DNA of 64,000 bases from VFMC01 sp044359565 (GCA_044359565.1 JBIKLX010000001.1:6888-70887); one strand, 5' to 3'; positions 21,145 to 29,900 are shown, counted from the first letter of the stretch. Numbers and translations: made by a program. The notes: generated by a model not told the origin, from the sequence alone.

Positions 21145-23595
21145 TCAGCCGAACAAGACGCTCGCGGGCGTGATGATGCTGTCGATGGCCAGCGCGATGT
21201 CGAATTGGCTCTCCTCGTCGACCGCCACCCACACCTCGAGCCGCATCGAGCGGTCGAACGACAGGCGCTGCACCCCGAAATCGACACCCACCTTGGTGAA
21301 CGTGCCCTCGGCCACCTTCCACGGCCACCCGTCGTCGAGCCGTGACCAGACCTTCACCCGGTCGCGATCGACCTCCTTGCAACTGGTGCCGGTCTCGTCG
21401 CACACCATCAACGACACCCGCAGGATGCCCACCGGCTCCTTCTCATCGGAGTCCTCGGGGCCGAGTGCCCGGGCGAACAACGTGGCCGACACGGTGCTGT
21501 CGATCGTGAGCGATTCCGAACCCGCCACGACGAAGCGGGCCACAGGAGGCCGCGTGCCGCCGGGTTCCTTCCCGTCGCCGGAGGTCGCCTCGTCCTCGTC
21601 GTCGTGGAAGCGGAACAGCGTCAGTCCTGGCAGGTCGTCGATGTCGGCGTCGACGTTAGGAGGTACCTCATTGTGCGGTTTGCGCTGTTCCAGCGCGAAC
21701 CACGACGGCCGCTTGGTGTCGCCGCGCTCGGGGGCTGCGAACAGGTAGCCACCTGTCAGGCGGCCGTCCTTGACCGGCACAGTCGTCGGCGGCGGCACAG
21801 TCGTCGGCGGCGGCAGTGTCGTCGGCGGCGGCACGGTCGTCGGTATCGGCACGGTCGTCGGCGGCGGCACGGTCGTCGTCGGCACCGGCTTGGGCCGTGC
21901 GATCGTCGGCGGCAGCACGGTCGCAGGTGGCACCGGCTTGGCCGGTGCGGTCGTTGGTGGCGGGGATGTGGGTGGAACCGTGGTGGAACTGTCGGCTTCG
22001 GCCACTACGACCTCTGGGGTCTCAGCAGTCGCCGCTTCGGCGCCGGACTCGGGAGCGGCCAACAGCAACTCTGCGGATGTCGGATCCATCGGCACCGGGT
22101 CAACTCCTGCGGCCACTCCTGCGCCCGGCGCCCCGGTGCTCGAGGCGTCGGCGACGATGACCGGTGCCCCCAGATCCACCGTCGTGGTCGTCGAGGCCAC
22201 CACGGCTGCTGGCGGCGACGGAGGCGATTCCGCTACTACCGGAACAGGAGCCACGAGGGTGCCCAGACCGGTGGCGGCGATACCCACGACCGTGCTCACA
22301 CCGGTTGCCAGCGTGGCACTCGTCGCTGCGGCCCCTGCGCTTGCGGCAGCCGCGAACGAAGACGACGCGACCGACGAGACCGCACCGGAGAACGAAGCCG
22401 ACGGCGTCGCCGTCGCAGCACTCGACGCCGCCGACGCCACGGTCGTCGTGGCCGACGAGCCCGTCGAGGCGATCGTGGTGGTCGTCGTGGTAGCGGACGC
22501 CGACGACCCCGCACCGGCGGCACCGGTGGCACCGGAGGCGTTCGAGGGTGCCGCCGACACCGGACGCGCCGCCACCAGCCAGGCTGTCGCCCACGACAAC
22601 GGGCCCATCACGCGACGCAGACTGCCCATCGACAGGTTCAAGAAGGAGCGCACCACAGCCGGATCGAAGTGGGTGCCTGCGCACCGCGCCAGTTCGGCAC
22701 GTGCCTCGTGGGCGGAACGTGGCTGCTGATACGAACGGACCGACGTGATCACGTCGAATACGTCGGCCACGGCGACGATGCGCGCCGGCAGCGAGATGGC
22801 GTGCCCACTGATGCCGTTCGGATACCCCGTGCCGTCCCATTTCTCGTGGTGCTGGGCGACCGCGAGGACGCTCTCGCCCAGCCAGTCGGCCAGTGGCGCC
22901 GCCAGTTCCGCACCGAGGGCAGGGTGGGTCTTGATGATGGCGAACTCCTCATCGGTCAACCGACCGGGCTTGTTCAGGATCTCGCCGTCGATGCGCAGCT
23001 TGCCGATGTCGTGGATGAGACCGGCCCAGCGAAGACGGTCGAGGTCGTCACCGGAGAGGCCCATCTCCTCGCCGATCATCTGGGCGTAGGCCCGGACGCG
23101 CTCGGAATGGCCGCGGGTGATGCGGTCGTGACGACTGAGGGCGGCAACCAGTTCGAGCAACCGTTCAGCGGCAGCGGCCGCGTCGTTGGCGCCTACTCGC
23201 TGATACCGGTCGAGCAGATCGCCCAACTCCTGGGCCGACGCCGCACGCATCGCCATCTTCATGCGCGAGGGCGCGCTGTCGGGGAAGGTGAGCGACAGGT
23301 CGAGCAATGCCGCCAGCGGCAGGATGCGCCGCATCAGCGAGTCGACCACGCGCATCACCACGGTGGCGATCGCGCCCACCACCACCAGCCGACCGGCCGC
23401 GAGCCACCACCCCGACACAACCGGCAGCACGAGCGACACGGCTACCGCAGTGACCGTCGCGGCGATGAACGGAACCACCACGACACCCCAGCGCAGCGCA
23501 CGCGCCGAAAGGCGCCGCGATGCCCAGCGGTCGGAGGACGAACGATCCGTGGCGGTGACCATGCCGCAGGCATCGGTCGGTCGTACTCGGAGCAT
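21145..23595 (-). CDS. HD-GYP phosphodiesterase with membrane anchor and extracytoplasmic stalk domain
   Basis: This is an 816-residue protein. Two N-terminal membrane helices (about residues 36-90) are followed by an HD-GYP domain with RHDRITRGHSERVRAYAQMI, LIHDIGKL (H195, D196) and HHEKWDGTGYPNG (H249), so the metal ligands of a c-di-GMP phosphodiesterase are present. After about residue 320 comes LSWATAWLVAARPVSAAP, then a very Ala/Ser/Thr-rich stretch, another possible helix (TGVSTVVGIAATGLGTLVAP), a Pro/Thr repeat tract (18-nt DNA repeats) and a C-terminal beta-rich domain of about 190 residues without a family I recognise. This suggests a cytoplasmic enzyme joined to an external sensor or wall-spanning stalk. 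The start ATG 23595 follows GTCAAT by 6 nt. Confidence 0.85.
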   Translation of the reverse strand: MLRVRPTDACGMVTATDRSSSDRWASRRLSARALRWGVVVVPFIAATVTAVAVSLVLPVVSGWWLAAGRLVVVGAIATVVMRVVDSLMRRILPLAALLDLSLTFPDSAPSRMKMAMRAASAQELGDLLDRYQRVGANDAAAAAERLLELVAALSRHDRITRGHSERVRAYAQMIGEEMGLSGDDLDRLRWAGLIHDIGKLRIDGEILNKPGRLTDEEFAIIKTHPALGAELAAPLADWLGESVLAVAQHHEKWDGTGYPNGISGHAISLPARIVAVADVFDVITSVRSYQQPRSAHEARAELARCAGTHFDPAVVRSFLNLSMGSLRRVMGPLSWATAWLVAARPVSAAPSNASGATGAAGAGSSASATTTTTTIASTGSSATTTVASAASSAATATPSASFSGAVSSVASSSFAAAASAGAAATSATLATGVSTVVGIAATGLGTLVAPVPVVAESPPSPPAAVVASTTTTVDLGAPVIVADASSTGAPGAGVAAGVDPVPMDPTSAELLLAAPESGAEAATAETPEVVVAEADSSTTVPPTSPPPTTAPAKPVPPATVLPPTIARPKPVPTTTVPPPTTVPIPTTVPPPTTLPPPTTVPPPTTVPVKDGRLTGGYLFAAPERGDTKRPSWFALEQRKPHNEVPPNVDADIDDLPGLTLFRFHDDEDEATSGDGKEPGGTRPPVARFVVAGSESLTIDSTVSATLFARALGPEDSDEKEPVGILRVSLMVCDETGTSCKEVDRDRVKVWSRLDDGWPWKVAEGTFTKVGVDFGVQRLSFDRSMRLEVWVAVDEESQFDIALAIDSIITPASVLFG
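21779..21876. repeat. 18-nt tandem repeats encoding a Pro/Thr stalk
   Basis: About five degenerate 18-nt units of GTCGTCGGCGGCGGCACR type on the plus strand, encoding PPPTTV-type repeats in the HD-GYP protein. The reading frame is preserved in every unit. Confidence 0.85.
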
Positions 23596-23664
23596 GAGTG
23601 CATTGACTCAACCTTGACGTTGACGCCGACGGCGGCCCACCTGTGCATCGCGACCACCGAGCGA

Positions 23665-23670
23665 TAGCGT
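23665..23670 (+). promoter_or_regulatory. -10 element of the hemEHG operon
   Basis: TAGCGT, 9 nt before the hemE ATG at 23680, with no Shine-Dalgarno sequence. The 84-nt gap to the divergent HD-GYP gene holds both promoters. Confidence 0.6.
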
Positions 23671-23679
23671 GCCGAGCAG

Positions 23680-24762
23680 ATGTCGAACGCCGCCGCGACC
23701 ATCCCCCTGCTCGACGCCGCACACGGTCGGCCGTCGAGCCACACGCCGGTCTGGTTCATGCGCCAGGCCGGACGAAGCCTGCCCGAGTACCGCGCTGTGC
23801 GCGGACCCGGCAGCATCCTCGACGCCATCAAACGGCCCGACCTGGCAGCCGAGATCACGCTGCAGCCGGTGCGCCGCTACGGGGTCGACGCTGCCGTGCT
23901 CTACAGCGACATCGTGGTCCCGGCGCATGCCGTCGGTTTCGGCATCGACGTTGCGCCCGGCACGGGCCCGGTGGCCGACCAGCCGCTGCGTACCCACGAC
24001 GATCTCGCCCGCCTGCGACCCCTCGAGCCATCGATCGACATCCCGTACGTGCTCGAGACCGTGCGCATCCTCGCCCGCGAACTGCCCGAGTCGGTGCCGC
24101 TGCTGGCGTTCGCCGGTGCACCGTTCACGGTGGCCAGTTACCTCATCGAGGGCAGGCCGTCGCGCACGTACCAGCACACCAAGGCGCTGATGCACACCGA
24201 CGGGCAGTTGTGGCATGCGTTGATGGAGCAGCTCGTCCAGCACGCCGCCACGTTCATCGGCTCGCAACTCGGTGCCGGCGCACGCGCGTTCCAGGTATTC
24301 GACTCGTGGGCCGGGGCCCTCAGCCGCGACGACTACGACGTGTTCGTGGCGCCCTACACCCGCAAGGTGTTCGCGCTCTTGGGCGCCTCGTTCCCGGGTG
24401 TGCCCGGGATCCACTTCGGCATCGGGTGCGACCACCTGCTCGAGTCGATGTACGCAGCGGCCGCGGCGAACGGAGTGGGCACACCGGTCATCGGCCTCGA
24501 CTGGCGCACCACCATCACCGACGCCCGCCGCCGCATGGGCGCCGACCTGGTGGTGCAGGGCAACCTCGACCCGGCACTGGTGCTGGCCGGAACCGCCACC
24601 GCGCTCGACGGCGTCGACGCCGTGCTGGCCGACAACCGGATGCTCGATCTCCGGCAGCACCCGGGGCACATCTTCAACCTCGGCCACGGGGTACAGCCCG
24701 ACACCGACCCCGGCGTGCTGGCCGCAGTGGTCGACCGAGTCCACGAGAGCACCCGACGATGA
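23680..24762 (+). CDS. hemE: Uroporphyrinogen decarboxylase
   Basis: This 360-residue enzyme decarboxylates uroporphyrinogen III to coproporphyrinogen III. The hallmark motifs are all present: TPVWFMRQAGRSLPEYRAVR (catalytic Arg region), AVLYSDIVVPAHAVG, the glycine-rich HFGIGCDHLLESM, VIGLDWRTTITDARRRMG, DLVVQGNLDPALVLA and HIFNLGHGVQPDTDPG. The length is standard. It is the first gene of a tight hemE-hemH-hemG operon, and its TGA overlaps the hemH ATG (ATGA). The product serves heme synthesis that would feed the Ccm system encoded about 17 kb away. Confidence 0.98.
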   Translation: MSNAAATIPLLDAAHGRPSSHTPVWFMRQAGRSLPEYRAVRGPGSILDAIKRPDLAAEITLQPVRRYGVDAAVLYSDIVVPAHAVGFGIDVAPGTGPVADQPLRTHDDLARLRPLEPSIDIPYVLETVRILARELPESVPLLAFAGAPFTVASYLIEGRPSRTYQHTKALMHTDGQLWHALMEQLVQHAATFIGSQLGAGARAFQVFDSWAGALSRDDYDVFVAPYTRKVFALLGASFPGVPGIHFGIGCDHLLESMYAAAAANGVGTPVIGLDWRTTITDARRRMGADLVVQGNLDPALVLAGTATALDGVDAVLADNRMLDLRQHPGHIFNLGHGVQPDTDPGVLAAVVDRVHESTRR

Positions 24763-25745
24763 GCACCACCACCGCGCCAACCGCAGGCACCATCCCCGAC
24801 CCCGTATCGACCCACGATCGCATCGGCGTGATCCTGATGGCCTACGGCACCCCGCGCACCCGCGACGAGATCCTGCCGTACTACACCGACATCCGCCGCG
24901 GCAGGCCGCCCACCGACGAACAGCTCGCCGATCTGGTGGCCCGCTACGAAGCCATCGCCCCGCCGGGCAGCGACATCCTGTCGCCGTTGGCGGCGCGCAC
25001 CGAGGCCCAACGCGATGCGCTGCAGGCCGCGCTCGATGCCATCATCCCCGGCCGCTACCAGGTGGCGCTCGGCCTGAAGCACGCCGCGCCGATGATCGAG
25101 GACACGGTCGCCGATTTCGCCGCCCAGGGCTTCCGTCGCCTCGTCGGCCTGGTGCTGGCCCCCCACTACTCGAGCTACTCGATCGGCCAGTACATCGACC
25201 GCGCGCGCACCGCCGCCGAACCGCACGGTATCGAGGTGGTGGGGGTCGACAGTTGGGCGACAGAGCCCGCCTACATCGACTTCCTCGCCGACGACCTCCG
25301 CGGTCGGCTGGCCGACATGCCGGCCGACACCAAGGTGCTGTTCACGGCGCACTCGCTGCCCCAGCGCATCATCGACACCGGCGACCCGTATCCCGACGAA
25401 CTGCGCGCCACCGCCGAGGCCGTCGCCGCCCGCGTGGGTCTGGCCGAATGGAGCCAGTGGGCCATCGCGTGGCAGTCGGCTGGCCGCACCCCCGAGCCGT
25501 GGCTCGGGCCCGACATCCTGCAGGTCATCGACGATCTGGCCGCCAGCGAGTCGAGCGCTACCGAGCGCGGCGTCGTGGTGAGCGCCTGCGGGTTCGTGGC
25601 CGACCACCTCGAAGTGCTGTACGACCTCGACATCGAGGCGGCCCACCGCGCTCGCGGGCACGGCCTCGCGTTCGACCGCACCGCCTGCGTGAACGACGAC
25701 CCCACCGTGATGGCGGCCCTCGCCCGGCGAGTCGTCGCGGCCTGA
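24759..25745 (+). CDS. hemH: Ferrochelatase (coproporphyrin or protoporphyrin type)
   Basis: This 328-residue enzyme inserts Fe2+ into the porphyrin. Motifs: ILMAYGTPRTRDEILPYYTD, VALGLKHAAPMIEDTV, VLAPHYSSYSIGQYIDRA, the catalytic His in VLFTAHSLPQRIIDTGDPY, AWQSAGRTPEPWLGPDI and the conserved Glu in FVADHLEVLYDLDIEA. Actinobacteria usually use the coproporphyrin-dependent route, in which this enzyme (CpfC) acts on coproporphyrin III, so that role is inferred. Only one Cys lies near the C-terminus, so the Fe-S cluster known in some actinobacterial ferrochelatases is not evident. Start set by the ATGA overlap with hemE. Confidence 0.95.
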   Translation: MSTTTAPTAGTIPDPVSTHDRIGVILMAYGTPRTRDEILPYYTDIRRGRPPTDEQLADLVARYEAIAPPGSDILSPLAARTEAQRDALQAALDAIIPGRYQVALGLKHAAPMIEDTVADFAAQGFRRLVGLVLAPHYSSYSIGQYIDRARTAAEPHGIEVVGVDSWATEPAYIDFLADDLRGRLADMPADTKVLFTAHSLPQRIIDTGDPYPDELRATAEAVAARVGLAEWSQWAIAWQSAGRTPEPWLGPDILQVIDDLAASESSATERGVVVSACGFVADHLEVLYDLDIEAAHRARGHGLAFDRTACVNDDPTVMAALARRVVAA

Positions 25746-25756
25746 GGGCCAGCGCC

Positions 25757-27154
25757 ATGCGAGCCGCAGCCCGCCCCTCGCGTGTCACGGTTGTCGGCGG
25801 CGGCATCAGCGGCCTTGCGACTGCACATCGATTGCTCACCCTGGCCGCCGAGGCCGGCGAGCCGATCGAGGTGACCGTCCGCGAACGCGAGCAGGCGCTC
25901 GGCGGCAAGATCCGCACCACCCCGTTTGCCGGTCTGCCTGCGGTCGACGAGGGTGCCGATGCCTTCCTCGCCCGAGTGCCGTGGGCCGTAGCCCTGGCGC
26001 GCGAGGTGGGGCTGGGAGATCAGATGGTGTCGCCCGCCACGGGTAGCGCGGCGGTGTGGTGGAAGGGTCTGCAACCCATCCCGGCCGGCCTGCTGCTGGG
26101 CATGCCCACCGACCTCCTGCAGTTGGCCCGCACCCGGCTCATCAGTTGGCCCGGCAAACTGCGCGCAGCCACCGAGATGCTGTGCCCCCGCACGCCCATC
26201 GACCACGGCCCAGGCGCCGACTCGATCGGGGCCTATGTGCGTGCTCGTTTCGGTGACGAGGTGCACGAACGGCTGGTCGACCCCCTGGTAGGCAGCATCT
26301 ACGCAGCCGACACCGACCGCTTCAGCCTGACCGCAGTGGCCCAGATCCACGATCTCGCTGCAACGCATCGCAGCGTGCTGCTCGCCGCCCGGCGCCGACC
26401 CCCGGCACCCGAAGGGCCGGTGTTCTTCGCCCCGGCGTACGGCATGGGCCAGTTCGTCGCGGCCACTGCACAGGCGGTGCATTCGCTGGGCGGCACCATC
26501 CGCTGCAACGATCCGGTGGGCTCGGTCACGATCGACGGCCCCGGATGGCGCGTCGACGACGAGCACGCCGATGCGGTCGTCCTAGCCGGTCCCGCAGCGG
26601 CGTCGGCCGACCTGCTCGCCACAGCGCTGCCCGAGGTGGCCGCCGGGCTCGCGGCAGTCGAGTACGCCGACGTGGTGATGGTCACCATCGCCGTTCCCAC
26701 CCACACCTGGCCCGACCGGTTGCAGAACCTGAGTGGCTACCTGGTCCCGAAGCCAGCCCAGCGGCTGGTGACGGCGGTGTCGTTCGGCTCGCAGAAGTGG
26801 GCCCACTGGCGCACCCCCGACATGGTCGTGCTCCGCATCTCGCTCGGCCGCGACGGCCTACCCGTGCTGCACCTGTCCGACGAACAACTCGTCGAGGCGG
26901 CGCTGCGCGACACCGGTGAGCATCTGGGCCTCGTGCTCGAGCCCACGGCGGTGCGTGTCACCCGATGGGCTGGCGCATTCCCCCAGTACCGACCCGGCCA
27001 CGCCGGCAGGGTGGCTGGGCTCGAACGGGCACTGCCCGCCGGGCTCGCCCTGGCCGGCGCGAGCCACCACGGCATCGGCATCCCTGCCTGTGTGCACTCG
27101 GGGCAGCGAGCTGCTGCCGCGACGCTCGACTCGGTCGCGAATCGGCGACAATGA
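25757..27154 (+). CDS. hemG: FAD-dependent protoporphyrinogen/coproporphyrinogen oxidase (HemY/CgoX type)
   Basis: This is a 465-residue oxygen-dependent flavoenzyme. The FAD Rossmann motif is at the N-terminus (VTVVGGGISGLATAHRLL), followed by EREQALGGKIRTT and LPAVDEGADAFLARVPWAV. The substrate domain includes LVDPLVGSIYAADTDRFSL, and the C-terminal FAD-binding segment is GLALAGASHHGIGIPACVHS. It oxidises coproporphyrinogen III to coproporphyrin III in the actinobacterial route, or protoporphyrinogen IX otherwise. Placement right after hemH, 11 nt downstream, suggests one transcript. No hemQ/chdC is present in the window. The family symbol is used inconsistently (hemG, hemY, cgoX). Confidence 0.93.
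   Translation: MRAAARPSRVTVVGGGISGLATAHRLLTLAAEAGEPIEVTVREREQALGGKIRTTPFAGLPAVDEGADAFLARVPWAVALAREVGLGDQMVSPATGSAAVWWKGLQPIPAGLLLGMPTDLLQLARTRLISWPGKLRAATEMLCPRTPIDHGPGADSIGAYVRARFGDEVHERLVDPLVGSIYAADTDRFSLTAVAQIHDLAATHRSVLLAARRRPPAPEGPVFFAPAYGMGQFVAATAQAVHSLGGTIRCNDPVGSVTIDGPGWRVDDEHADAVVLAGPAAASADLLATALPEVAAGLAAVEYADVVMVTIAVPTHTWPDRLQNLSGYLVPKPAQRLVTAVSFGSQKWAHWRTPDMVVLRISLGRDGLPVLHLSDEQLVEAALRDTGEHLGLVLEPTAVRVTRWAGAFPQYRPGHAGRVAGLERALPAGLALAGASHHGIGIPACVHSGQRAAAATLDSVANRRQ
27147..27152 (+). promoter_or_regulatory. -10 element of the lipoprotein sortase gene
   Basis: GACAAT, 7 nt before the ATG at 27160 and overlapping the hemG stop region. A nearby in-frame ATG at 27151 overlaps this hexamer, so 27160 is the preferred start. 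Confidence 0.5.
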
Positions 27155-27159
27155 CCGCC

Positions 27160-27939
27160 ATGGTGGAGCACGGCCGATCGACGTCTCGCAGGTGGGCCGT
27201 GGCGGCGCTCATCGTCCTGCTCGCTGCCTGCGGCGGCGCCGAGCCCACAGCCACGGTCGACGACTATCCGGTGTTCCAGGTACCGACCACCCCCGCTGCA
27301 CCGACCCTGCCAGCGACCCTCCCCGCGATACTGCCAGCGACCAGCGCAGCACCGGCCACCGCCGTGCCCGTCACCGAAGCTCCCACCACGACGGCACCGG
27401 TGACCGCAGTGCCCACGACCCCCGCAGCCGACACCACTGCCCCGGCGGGTCCGGCTGCAGCCGATCCAGGTTCGGCCTTCACCCCGAACACGGTGCTGCT
27501 CCCCCAGCCGCAGCCTCCGCCCGATCCGGCCGCTCCTGAGCCGCGCGTCGACATCGGCCGGATCGAGATCCCCCGGATCGGCCTCGACACGTCGATGTTC
27601 GAAGGGGTCAGCCTCGCCACCCTTGACAACGGCCCCGGGCACTGGCCCGGCACCGCGATGCCGGGCCAGATCGGCAACGTGGTGATCGCCGGACACCGGG
27701 TGAGCCACACGCGACCCTTCCGGCACATCGACCAACTCGAGGTCGGTGACGAGGTGATCCTCACCACTGCCGATGGCCGGTTCGTGTACGTCGTGGCCGG
27801 TGCCGAGATCGTCGGCCCCGACGCGCTGCGCATCGTCGACCAGACCGCTGAGCCCACCGCAACGCTGTTTGCCTGCCATCCCCCCGGGTCGACACGACAG
27901 CGCTATGTCGTCCATCTCGTACTGCGGGTCGATGACTAG
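27160..27939 (+). CDS. Class E sortase predicted to be a lipoprotein
   Basis: This is a 259-residue second sortase. Instead of an uncleaved membrane anchor, its N-terminus is a lipoprotein signal peptide: RRWAVAALIVLLAAC with Cys24 as lipid attachment residue. A Pro/Ala/Thr linker of about 100 residues leads to the sortase domain with His179 (VVIAGHRVSHT), Cys239 (ATLFACHPPGST) and Arg248 (RQRYVV). LFAC is a variant of the usual TLxTC motif. Its 3' end overlaps the lnt start by 8 nt, tying it to lipoprotein maturation. If correct, the enzyme is tethered by lipid to the outer face of the membrane. No dedicated substrate is seen nearby. Confidence 0.85.
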   Translation: MVEHGRSTSRRWAVAALIVLLAACGGAEPTATVDDYPVFQVPTTPAAPTLPATLPAILPATSAAPATAVPVTEAPTTTAPVTAVPTTPAADTTAPAGPAAADPGSAFTPNTVLLPQPQPPPDPAAPEPRVDIGRIEIPRIGLDTSMFEGVSLATLDNGPGHWPGTAMPGQIGNVVIAGHRVSHTRPFRHIDQLEVGDEVILTTADGRFVYVVAGAEIVGPDALRIVDQTAEPTATLFACHPPGSTRQRYVVHLVLRVDD

Positions 27940-29440
27940 GGTGGCTCTCGCCCTCGGGGCCGGTTTCTGCGTTGCGCTGTCACTCCCTCCATGGGGGTTC
28001 TGGCCGCTCGCCTTCGTCGGGATTGTCTTGTTCGAAGTGGCGCTCGGCGAGTCACCGACAGGACGCGAGCGCTTCGTACGCGGCCTCGTGTTCGGTGTCG
28101 GTTGGCTGTTCCCCGGTATGGGCTGGATGTGGTTCCTCACCGCGCCGGGGTACATCCTGGCTGGGTTGCTGTTCGCTGCGCTGCACGGCCTCGCCGCAGT
28201 AGTGGCTCCGATCGGCCCGTGGCGTGTGATCGGGCGGCCCGCTGCGCATGCCGTGGTCGAGGCACTTCGTCTCGCCGTCCCGTTCGGTGGGGTTCCGCTC
28301 GCCACGATCGCCATCGGCCAGGCCGGTGGACCACTGCTCGGCGTCGCTCGGGTGGGCGGCGTGATCCTGCTGTCGTGGCTGGTGCTGCAGGTGGGTTTCG
28401 CCCTTGCAGGCCCTTCGCCCTACGTGCCTGCAATGGTGCGGCGCAACCGGGCGAGCGCGCTGCACGGGGCCGTCGGGCTCGGCGTGGCCGCGCTGGTCGT
28501 GGTGCTCGCTGCGATCGCCCCCAGCGGCAGCGAACGTGGACGCCTGCTCCGGGTGGCCGCCGTGCAGGGTGGCGGGCCGCAGGGCACGCTCGCCATCAAC
28601 TCGAACAGCCGCACGGTGGTCGAGCGACATCTCGCCGCCACGGCCACCATCCCGGCCGGATCGGCCGACCTGGTGGTGTGGCCCGAGAACGTCATCGACG
28701 TGGAGGTGTTCGCCGACAGCCGCGAGCGCACCGAGGTTGCTGCCGAGGCGGCACGCATCGGGGCCCCCTTTGCCGTGGGCATCACCGAGGATGTGGCCCC
28801 CGGCGAGTTGGGCACCGACCCCGATGGCCGCGGCGGATTCCTGAACGCGCAGGTGGTGGTCACCCCCGACGGCGAGGTGACGAGCCGCTACGACAAGGTG
28901 CGCCGCGTGCCGTTCGGCGAGTACATGCCCATGCGCGACCTGCTCGCCAGCATCGGCGCACCGGTCGACCAGGTGCCGCGCGATGCAGTGGCAGGTACGG
29001 GCCCGGCGGTGCTCGACCTGCCCGACGGCACCCGGATGGCCGTGGTCATCTCGTGGGAGGTGTTCTTCGGTAGCCGAGCGCGCGACGGCGTGCGCAACGG
29101 CGGCGAACTGGTGCTGAACCCCACCAACGGGTCGAGCTACACGGGCACCATCCTGCAGAGCCAGCAGGTGGCCTCCAGTCGGTTGCGCGCCGTCGAGTCG
29201 GGCCGCTGGGTGGTGCAGGTGTCTCCCACCGGCTTCAGCGCGTTCGTCGGACCCGACGGCACGGTGTACGACCGCACTGCGGTCAGTGAGCAGGCAGTCA
29301 TCACCCACACCGTCGCCCTGCGCTCGGGCCGCACCTGGTACACAGCGCTCGGCAACCTACCGTTCCTGCTGGCCGCCCTCGGTGTGCTCGCCCTGTCGCT
29401 GGCAGCGGCGCGACGGTTCAGAGTTCCAGCATCACCGTGA
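27932..29440 (+). CDS. lnt: Apolipoprotein N-acyltransferase with Ser at the nucleophile position
   Basis: This is a 502-residue polytopic protein of the Lnt family, which N-acylates the lipid-modified Cys of lipoproteins. Six to seven membrane helices (about residues 5-215) precede the nitrilase-like domain. Triad Glu252 (VWPENVI) and Lys322 (RYDKVRRVPFGEYMP) are present, but the nucleophile position is Ser374 (VVISWEVFFG) where E. coli has Cys387. Spacing K322 to S374 is 52 residues, the same as in E. coli (335 to 387), so the register is secure. A last membrane helix closes the protein (LPFLLAALGVLALSLAAA). Start ATG 27932 overlaps the sortase gene. The 3' end overlaps dtd by 23 nt. Confidence 0.9.
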   Translation: MTRVALALGAGFCVALSLPPWGFWPLAFVGIVLFEVALGESPTGRERFVRGLVFGVGWLFPGMGWMWFLTAPGYILAGLLFAALHGLAAVVAPIGPWRVIGRPAAHAVVEALRLAVPFGGVPLATIAIGQAGGPLLGVARVGGVILLSWLVLQVGFALAGPSPYVPAMVRRNRASALHGAVGLGVAALVVVLAAIAPSGSERGRLLRVAAVQGGGPQGTLAINSNSRTVVERHLAATATIPAGSADLVVWPENVIDVEVFADSRERTEVAAEAARIGAPFAVGITEDVAPGELGTDPDGRGGFLNAQVVVTPDGEVTSRYDKVRRVPFGEYMPMRDLLASIGAPVDQVPRDAVAGTGPAVLDLPDGTRMAVVISWEVFFGSRARDGVRNGGELVLNPTNGSSYTGTILQSQQVASSRLRAVESGRWVVQVSPTGFSAFVGPDGTVYDRTAVSEQAVITHTVALRSGRTWYTALGNLPFLLAALGVLALSLAAARRFRVPASP

Positions 29441-29870
29441 CCGGGCCGTCGTTCACCAGGCTCACCAGCATCTCGGTGCGGAACCGGCCGGTTGCCACCG
29501 TGGCGCCCTGCTCGCGCAGGCGAGCCACGACGGCCTCCACCAGTGGTTCGGCGTGCTCGGGGCGGGCGGCAGCGATCCAGCTCGGCCGACGGCCGGCCGA
29601 GGTGTCGCCGTAGAGGGTGAACTGGCTCACCACCAGCACCGCTGCCTCCTCGCCTGCGGCCGCTCGATCTGCCAGCGACCGGTTCATCACCCCGGCCTCG
29701 TCGTCGAGGACGCGCAGGGTGAACACCTTGTCGGCCAACTTACGCGCCGTCGCCTCGGTGTCGGTGTGGGTGACGCCCACCAGCACGCACAGGCCCGGAC
29801 CGATGGCACCCACCTGCTCGCCGGCCACCGTCACCGCTGCCTGTGTCACCCGCTGCACCAGTCCTCGCAC
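29418..29870 (-). CDS. dtd: D-aminoacyl-tRNA deacylase
   Basis: This is a 150-residue DTD-family enzyme that hydrolyses D-amino acids from mischarged tRNA. The start is GTG 29870, giving the normal opening RGLVQRVTQAAVTVAGEQVG. The conserved SQFTLYGDTSAGRRPSW (SQxTL active-site motif) and the C-terminal NDGPVTVML (Gly-cis-Pro motif) are both intact. The length matches the family. A longer in-frame ORF upstream overlaps the divergent gene and is not real. A CAGGAT hexamer lies 8 nt before the GTG. Convergent overlap with lnt is 23 nt. Confidence 0.95.
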   Translation of the reverse strand: MRGLVQRVTQAAVTVAGEQVGAIGPGLCVLVGVTHTDTEATARKLADKVFTLRVLDDEAGVMNRSLADRAAAGEEAAVLVVSQFTLYGDTSAGRRPSWIAAARPEHAEPLVEAVVARLREQGATVATGRFRTEMLVSLVNDGPVTVMLEL

Positions 29871-29894
29871 GAGCACCGATCCTGTCAGGTGCGC

Positions 29895-29900
29895 CAGACT
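29895..29900 (+). promoter_or_regulatory. -10-like element of the aldose-epimerase-like gene
   Basis: CAGACT, 6 nt before the ATG at 29907. The spacing matches the leaderless set but the first base departs from TAnnnT. The tesB promoter (GAGACT) has the same form. Confidence 0.4.

Noticed and set aside
18978..21173. Plus-strand ORF of 731 codons
   Set aside because: Antisense to the HelR-like gene, which has all SF1 motifs. The plus-strand product has no recognisable motif.
21779..21876. Evenly spaced GC-rich repeats that might suggest a CRISPR array
   Set aside because: The units are directly adjacent with no unique spacers and code in frame for a Pro/Thr tract. No cas gene is present.
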